A DNA stretch of 64,000 bases from Calditrichia bacterium (GTDB lineage Bacteria > Calditrichota > Calditrichia > RBG-13-44-9 > J075). The notes beneath the pieces were generated by a model, which searched no databases, had not been told where the DNA came from, and was given only the letters and a program-made list of their open reading frames with translations. Positions 60,623 through 64,000 of the stretch are shown here, piece by piece (position 1 is the stretch's first letter; every line of letters begins with the position of its first letter). Location of the stretch: assembly GCA_020635015.1 (NCBI GenBank), contig JACKAP010000011.1, positions 124,001 to 188,000 of the forward strand. Direction: 5' to 3'. The position numbers and the translations under genes are program-made.

Positions 60623-61218
60623 TCGGAATTGTCGATTACGGTGCGGGAAACCTGCGTTCGGTGAAAAAAGCGCTGGATTTCCTGGGCGCGGAGAGCCGGA
60701 TCGTTGCCGCGCCCGGCGAAATTGAAGGCATCGAAAAAATGATCCTGCCCGGCGTGGGCGCCTTCCGCGCCGCGATGGAAAAACTGCAGGAAAAGAAGCT
60801 CATCCAGCCGGTGGCGGAATGGCTGGCCGAAGACCGTCCCTTCCTGGGCATCTGCCTGGGGATGCAGATCCTGTTTGAAAGCGGGGAAGAGTCGCCGGAA
60901 GTGCCGGGATTCGGTATCTTCCGGGGAGCAGTGCCGCGCTTCCGCCAGGGACGGGTGCCGCAGATCGGCTGGAACCGGGTGCGCTTCAGCAGGCCGACCC
61001 TGCTGAGCGAGGGCCTGGAAGATGGAGCGTTCTTTTATTTCCTGCACGGCTTTTATGTGGCGCCGCAAGAGGCGTCGATCGTCTGCGGCGAAACTGAATA
61101 CGGGATCCGTTATCCCTCGATGATCCAGCGCGGTAATATTTACGCGGTGCAGTTCCATCCGGAAAAGAGCGCTGATAACGGATTGAAACTATTACAAAAC
61201 TGGGTGGATCTATCATGA
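60619..61218 (+). CDS. hisH: Imidazole glycerol phosphate synthase, glutaminase subunit
   Basis: 199 aa. Class I glutamine amidotransferase: MIGIVDYGAGNLRSV, FLGICLGMQILFE (nucleophile Cys), and VQFHPEKSADNG (His and Glu). It supplies ammonia to HisF. Overlaps hisB and hisF by 4 bp each, consistent with stoichiometric assembly of the HisHF complex. Confidence 0.96.
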   Translation: MIGIVDYGAGNLRSVKKALDFLGAESRIVAAPGEIEGIEKMILPGVGAFRAAMEKLQEKKLIQPVAEWLAEDRPFLGICLGMQILFESGEESPEVPGFGIFRGAVPRFRQGRVPQIGWNRVRFSRPTLLSEGLEDGAFFYFLHGFYVAPQEASIVCGETEYGIRYPSMIQRGNIYAVQFHPEKSADNGLKLLQNWVDLS

Positions 61219-61988
61219 TGACGATTCGGATCATTCCCTGCCTCGATGTTGATGAAGGGCGGGTGGTCAAGGGGATTAAGTTCAGTGAACTCCGCGATGC
61301 CGGCGATCCGGTGGCGCTGGCCCGCCGCTACCAGGAACAGAATGCCGATGAACTGGTATTCCTGGATATCGGGGCCTCGCACCAGAGCCGTGAGACCATG
61401 CTCAGCATCGTCGAACAGGTTTCCCAGCAGGTGTTTATCCCCCTCACCGTCGGCGGAGGCATCCGCAGCGTGGAGGACATGCGCCGCGCCCTGCAGGCGG
61501 GGGCCGATAAGGTGGCGGTGTGCTCGGCGGCGCTGCGCGATCCCCAACTGCTGGCGGAAGGCGCGGCGCGATTTGGTGCGCAGTGCATCGTGCTCTCCAT
61601 CGATGCCAAGCGTACGGAGAACGGCTGGCATGCCTACACCCACGGAGGGCGGCGCGACAGCGGCCGCGATGTGCTGGCCTGGGCCCGGGAAGCCGAAGCG
61701 CTCGGCGCCGGGGAGATCCTGCTGAATTCCATCGACATGGACGGCACCCAGGCGGGCTACGATCTGGAATTGACCCGCCGGGTGGCGGAGGCGGTCAACA
61801 TCCCGGTGATCGCTTCCGGCGGGGCCGGCACCCTGCCCCAAATCCGCGACGCAGTTGCGCAGGGAAAGGCCGACGCCGTGCTGCTGGCCTCCCTGCTGCA
61901 CTATGGCGAATTTACCGTAAACGATATCAAATCCTATCTGGCAGACAATCAAGTGGAGGTGAGATGGTCATCGCATCAATCGATTTAA
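61215..61988 (+). CDS. hisF: Imidazole glycerol phosphate synthase, cyclase subunit
   Basis: 257 aa, TIM barrel. IRIIPCLDVDEGRVVKG with catalytic Asp, FLDIGASHQSRETML, LTVGGGIRSVEDMR, SIDAKR with the second catalytic Asp region, and ASGGAGTLPQIRDAV. Makes IGP and AICAR from PRFAR with NH3 from HisH. Its 3' end overlaps the next gene by 25 bp. Confidence 0.96.
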   Translation: MMTIRIIPCLDVDEGRVVKGIKFSELRDAGDPVALARRYQEQNADELVFLDIGASHQSRETMLSIVEQVSQQVFIPLTVGGGIRSVEDMRRALQAGADKVAVCSAALRDPQLLAEGAARFGAQCIVLSIDAKRTENGWHAYTHGGRRDSGRDVLAWAREAEALGAGEILLNSIDMDGTQAGYDLELTRRVAEAVNIPVIASGGAGTLPQIRDAVAQGKADAVLLASLLHYGEFTVNDIKSYLADNQVEVRWSSHQSI

Positions 61989-63211
61989 TGGACGGCAAGG
62001 CGGTGCAGTTGCGCCAGGGAAAAGAGAAAGTGCTGGAGGGGGACGATCCCCGGGAGCTGGCCCGGCGCTTCGACCGCTACGGCGAGGTGGCGATCATCGA
62101 CCTCGATGCCGCGCTGGGACAGGGGAGCAATCAATCCCTGATCCAGGATCTGCTGAAGCTTTGCGACGCCCGGGTGGGCGGGGGCATCCGCAGCGTGGAG
62201 GAGGCGCGCAAGCTGATTTCCCTGGGAGCGAAAAAAGTGATTATCGGCTCCAGCGCGTTTGAGAACGAGCGCATCAACATCCCGTTCCTGGAGGCGCTAA
62301 ATCAGGCGCTCTCCCCGCAGGAGATCATTATTGCGATCGACGCCCGGGAGGAGACGATCGTCACCCGCGGCTGGCGGCATCAGACCGGTATCAATCTCTA
62401 TGAAGCCGCCCGGGCACTGACCCCTTACGCCTCGGAATTTCTCTTTACCTGCGTGGAGCGGGAGGGGATGATGCAGGGGATCGACCTGGTTCAGGTGGAG
62501 CGCCTGCAGGCGGCGACACCCAATAAGATCACCGTCGCCGGTGGGGTCAATTCGCTTGAGGAGGTTGGCCAACTGGCCCGGGCCGGGCTGGATGTGCAAT
62601 TGGGCATGGCCCTCTATACCGGCAGGATCGAACTGGGTGAGGCTTTTATCGAGTCGCTCAACTGGCGGGAGGAACTACTGCCGGTGGTTACCCGGGACGA
62701 AGACGGGCAGGTGCTGATGCTCGCCTATGTCAGCCGGGAATCGCTGCAGCGCACCTTTGAGACCGGCTGGATGACCTACTACTCCCGCTCCCGCCGGGTG
62801 CTTTGGACCAAGGGCGAGAGCAGCGGCAACCTGCAGCGGCTGCTGCGCCTGCGCGCCGACTGCGACCGCGACGCCCTGCTGGCCACGGTGGAACAGACCA
62901 ACGTCGCCTGTCATACCGGCAGTTACAGCTGTTTTGGGCCGAAGCAGTTCACGCATGCGGATCTATACCGGGTGATCCAGGAACGCCTGGAGAATGCGCC
63001 GCCCGGGTCTTATACCGCCCGATTGAAAGATGACGACCTGCTCAAGGCGAAGATCATGGAAGAAGCGCAGGAGGTGATCGAAGCGCAGCGGCGGGAGGAT
63101 ATTGTCTGGGAGGCCGCCGACGTGCTCTACTTTTTAACCGTACTACTGGCCCGGAACGATATCGGGGTAAATGAAGTTATCGAAGAACTGTATCGAAGGA
63201 GGCGACAATGA
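61964..63211 (+). CDS. Trifunctional HisA-HisI-HisE fusion: ProFAR isomerase, PR-AMP cyclohydrolase and PR-ATP pyrophosphatase
   Basis: 415 aa combining three steps of histidine synthesis. HisA domain about 1-228: ASIDLMDGK (Asp7), GGGIRSVEEARK, AIDAREE (Asp126), and VAGGVNSLEE. HisI domain about 232-328: VLMLAYVSRESL, TYYSRSRRVLWTKGESSGN, DCDRDALL, and the zinc-ligand Cys in ACHTGSYSCF. HisE domain about 333-415: SYTARLKDDDLLKAKIMEEAQEVIEAQ with the MEEAQEV pyrophosphatase helix and EAADVLYFLTVLL. ATG at 61964 after GGAGG (4-nt spacing) reads a standard HisA start. The fusion order is A then I then E, though the pathway order is E, I, A. Ends in a 4-bp overlap with hisD. Confidence 0.93.
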   Translation: MVIASIDLMDGKAVQLRQGKEKVLEGDDPRELARRFDRYGEVAIIDLDAALGQGSNQSLIQDLLKLCDARVGGGIRSVEEARKLISLGAKKVIIGSSAFENERINIPFLEALNQALSPQEIIIAIDAREETIVTRGWRHQTGINLYEAARALTPYASEFLFTCVEREGMMQGIDLVQVERLQAATPNKITVAGGVNSLEEVGQLARAGLDVQLGMALYTGRIELGEAFIESLNWREELLPVVTRDEDGQVLMLAYVSRESLQRTFETGWMTYYSRSRRVLWTKGESSGNLQRLLRLRADCDRDALLATVEQTNVACHTGSYSCFGPKQFTHADLYRVIQERLENAPPGSYTARLKDDDLLKAKIMEEAQEVIEAQRREDIVWEAADVLYFLTVLLARNDIGVNEVIEELYRRRRQ

Positions 63212-64000
63212 AAATTTTATCAGCGGCGGAATTGCCGAAAGATTTTTTCAGTTACCGGGATGAGGAAGTGAGTGATCTGGTGCGGGAGATCATCCAGCAT
63301 GTGAAAACTTCCGGCGATAAAGCGTTGCGCGAATACAGCGAATGGTTCGACGGGGTCACCCTGGAAACCCTGCGCTATGATCCCGAGCGGATCAAAGCGG
63401 CATACCAATCGGTGGCGCCGGAGGCGGTGGAGGCGTTGCGCCGGGCAGCGGAGCATATCCGCCGCTTTGCGGAAGTGCAACGCCAGGCGCTGGCGGATGT
63501 CGAGGTGGAGCTGACTCCCGGCGTGTTTACCGGTCAAAAAGTACAGCCGATCGGCCGGGTGGGTGTCTATGCCCCGGGCGGCCGCTTTCCCCTGGTTTCC
63601 TCCCTGTTGATGGGAGGCATTCCGGCTCGGGTGGCCGGAGTGGAAACGCTGGTGGTCTGTTCACCGCCCAGTTTCCAGGGCGCGATTCATCCCGCCATCC
63701 TGGTGGCGGCGGATATTATCGGCGCCGATGAGGTGTATGCGGTGGGCGGAGCTCAGGCGATTGCCGCAATGGCCTATGGCAGCGAATCGATCCGCCCGGT
63801 GGATAAGATCGTCGGGCCGGGCAACAAATATGTCGCCCAGGCCAAGAAGGAGGTCTTTGGGGTGGTGGGAATTGATCTGATTGCCGGTCCCACCGAGGTG
63901 CTGATTATCGCCGACGACAGCGCTCAACCGGAGATATTAGCCGCAGACTTGCTCGCCCAGGCCGAGCATGACGCCGACGCCTCGGCGATCCTGGTGACCC
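63208..64000 (+). CDS. hisD: Histidinol dehydrogenase, partial
   Basis: 264 codons visible; the C-terminus is beyond the right edge. Last two oxidations, L-histidinol to histidine. IGRVGVYAPGGRFPLVSSLLMGG, AVGGAQAIAAMAYGSESI, VDKIVGPGNKYVAQAKKEVFGVVGIDLIAGPTEVLIIAD and DLLAQAEHDADASAIL include the NAD-binding and zinc-ligand regions. AAGGAGG lies before the ATG, which overlaps the upstream TGA. Confidence 0.96.
   Translation, partial: MKILSAAELPKDFFSYRDEEVSDLVREIIQHVKTSGDKALREYSEWFDGVTLETLRYDPERIKAAYQSVAPEAVEALRRAAEHIRRFAEVQRQALADVEVELTPGVFTGQKVQPIGRVGVYAPGGRFPLVSSLLMGGIPARVAGVETLVVCSPPSFQGAIHPAILVAADIIGADEVYAVGGAQAIAAMAYGSESIRPVDKIVGPGNKYVAQAKKEVFGVVGIDLIAGPTEVLIIADDSAQPEILAADLLAQAEHDADASAILVT

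Overview
The window looks like the chromosome of a Gram-negative bacterium of the FCB superphylum, probably outside Bacteroidota proper (Calditrichota/KSB1/Ignavibacteria-like). The grounds are a type IX secretion tail of the NYPNPFNP type at about 44.5 kb, many RND/TolC-type envelope exporters, several lipoproteins with signal peptidase II sites, menaquinone methyltransferase and a medium-GC genome with repeat-rich intergenic DNA. The phylum is an inference; no rRNA gene is present.

Layout. 1-1800 (-): pullulanase-type GH13 enzyme running off the left edge. 2038-7161 (+): an SGNH/TPR protein followed by an archaeal-type HMG-CoA synthase, a thiolase and a DUF35 Zn-ribbon/OB-fold protein, the three parts of the archaeal thiolase/HMGS complex. 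7465-12151 (+): MacA-like adaptor, ABC ATPase and two MacB/FtsX-type permeases, with a convergent TolC gene to 13698. 14024-15609 (+): SRAP, SixA-like phosphatase and an unknown protein. 15775-27006 (-): an exporter cluster reading TolC, lipoprotein adaptor, RND pump, a giant RND-ABC fusion and an ABC-2 permease. 27271-31481 (-): ABC ATPase plus an ABC-2 permease fused to a degenerate M1-peptidase-like region and a golvesin-type domain. 32062-33810 (+): etfBA. 33997-44759 (-, with gaps): Gx/NusG-II pair, PAP2 phosphatase, lipoprotein, penicillin acylase family protein, GYD protein, DUF4365 remnant, YedF-like DsrE protein, Cthe_2159-type beta-helix protein and a frameshifted T9SS cargo. 44939-45010 (-): tRNA-Thr(CGT). 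45258-47473 (+): HemX/CcsA-like protein and hemE. 47648-49881 (+): STAS protein, SDR and HAD phosphatase. 50116-51648 (-): M28 peptidase. 51936-57537 (+): FitA/VapC toxin-antitoxin pair, menG, Ppx/GppA and DUF255 protein. 57786-64000 (+): histidine operon with a leader peptide and attenuator, then hisG-C-B-H-F-(A-I-E fusion)-D, with hisD cut by the right edge.

The most unusual items are the single-ORF RND/membrane-linker/ABC-ATPase fusion (16529-21280), the HisA-HisI-HisE fusion, a histidine attenuator with a His-rich leader peptide in a probable FCB bacterium, the archaeal-type HMG-CoA module, and a recurring intergenic architecture: inverted repeats whose arms are themselves short tandem repeats of 7-8 bp (or short degenerate words), with unrelated sequences at different loci but the same plan. 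I see no CRISPR array, prophage, transposase or rRNA gene.
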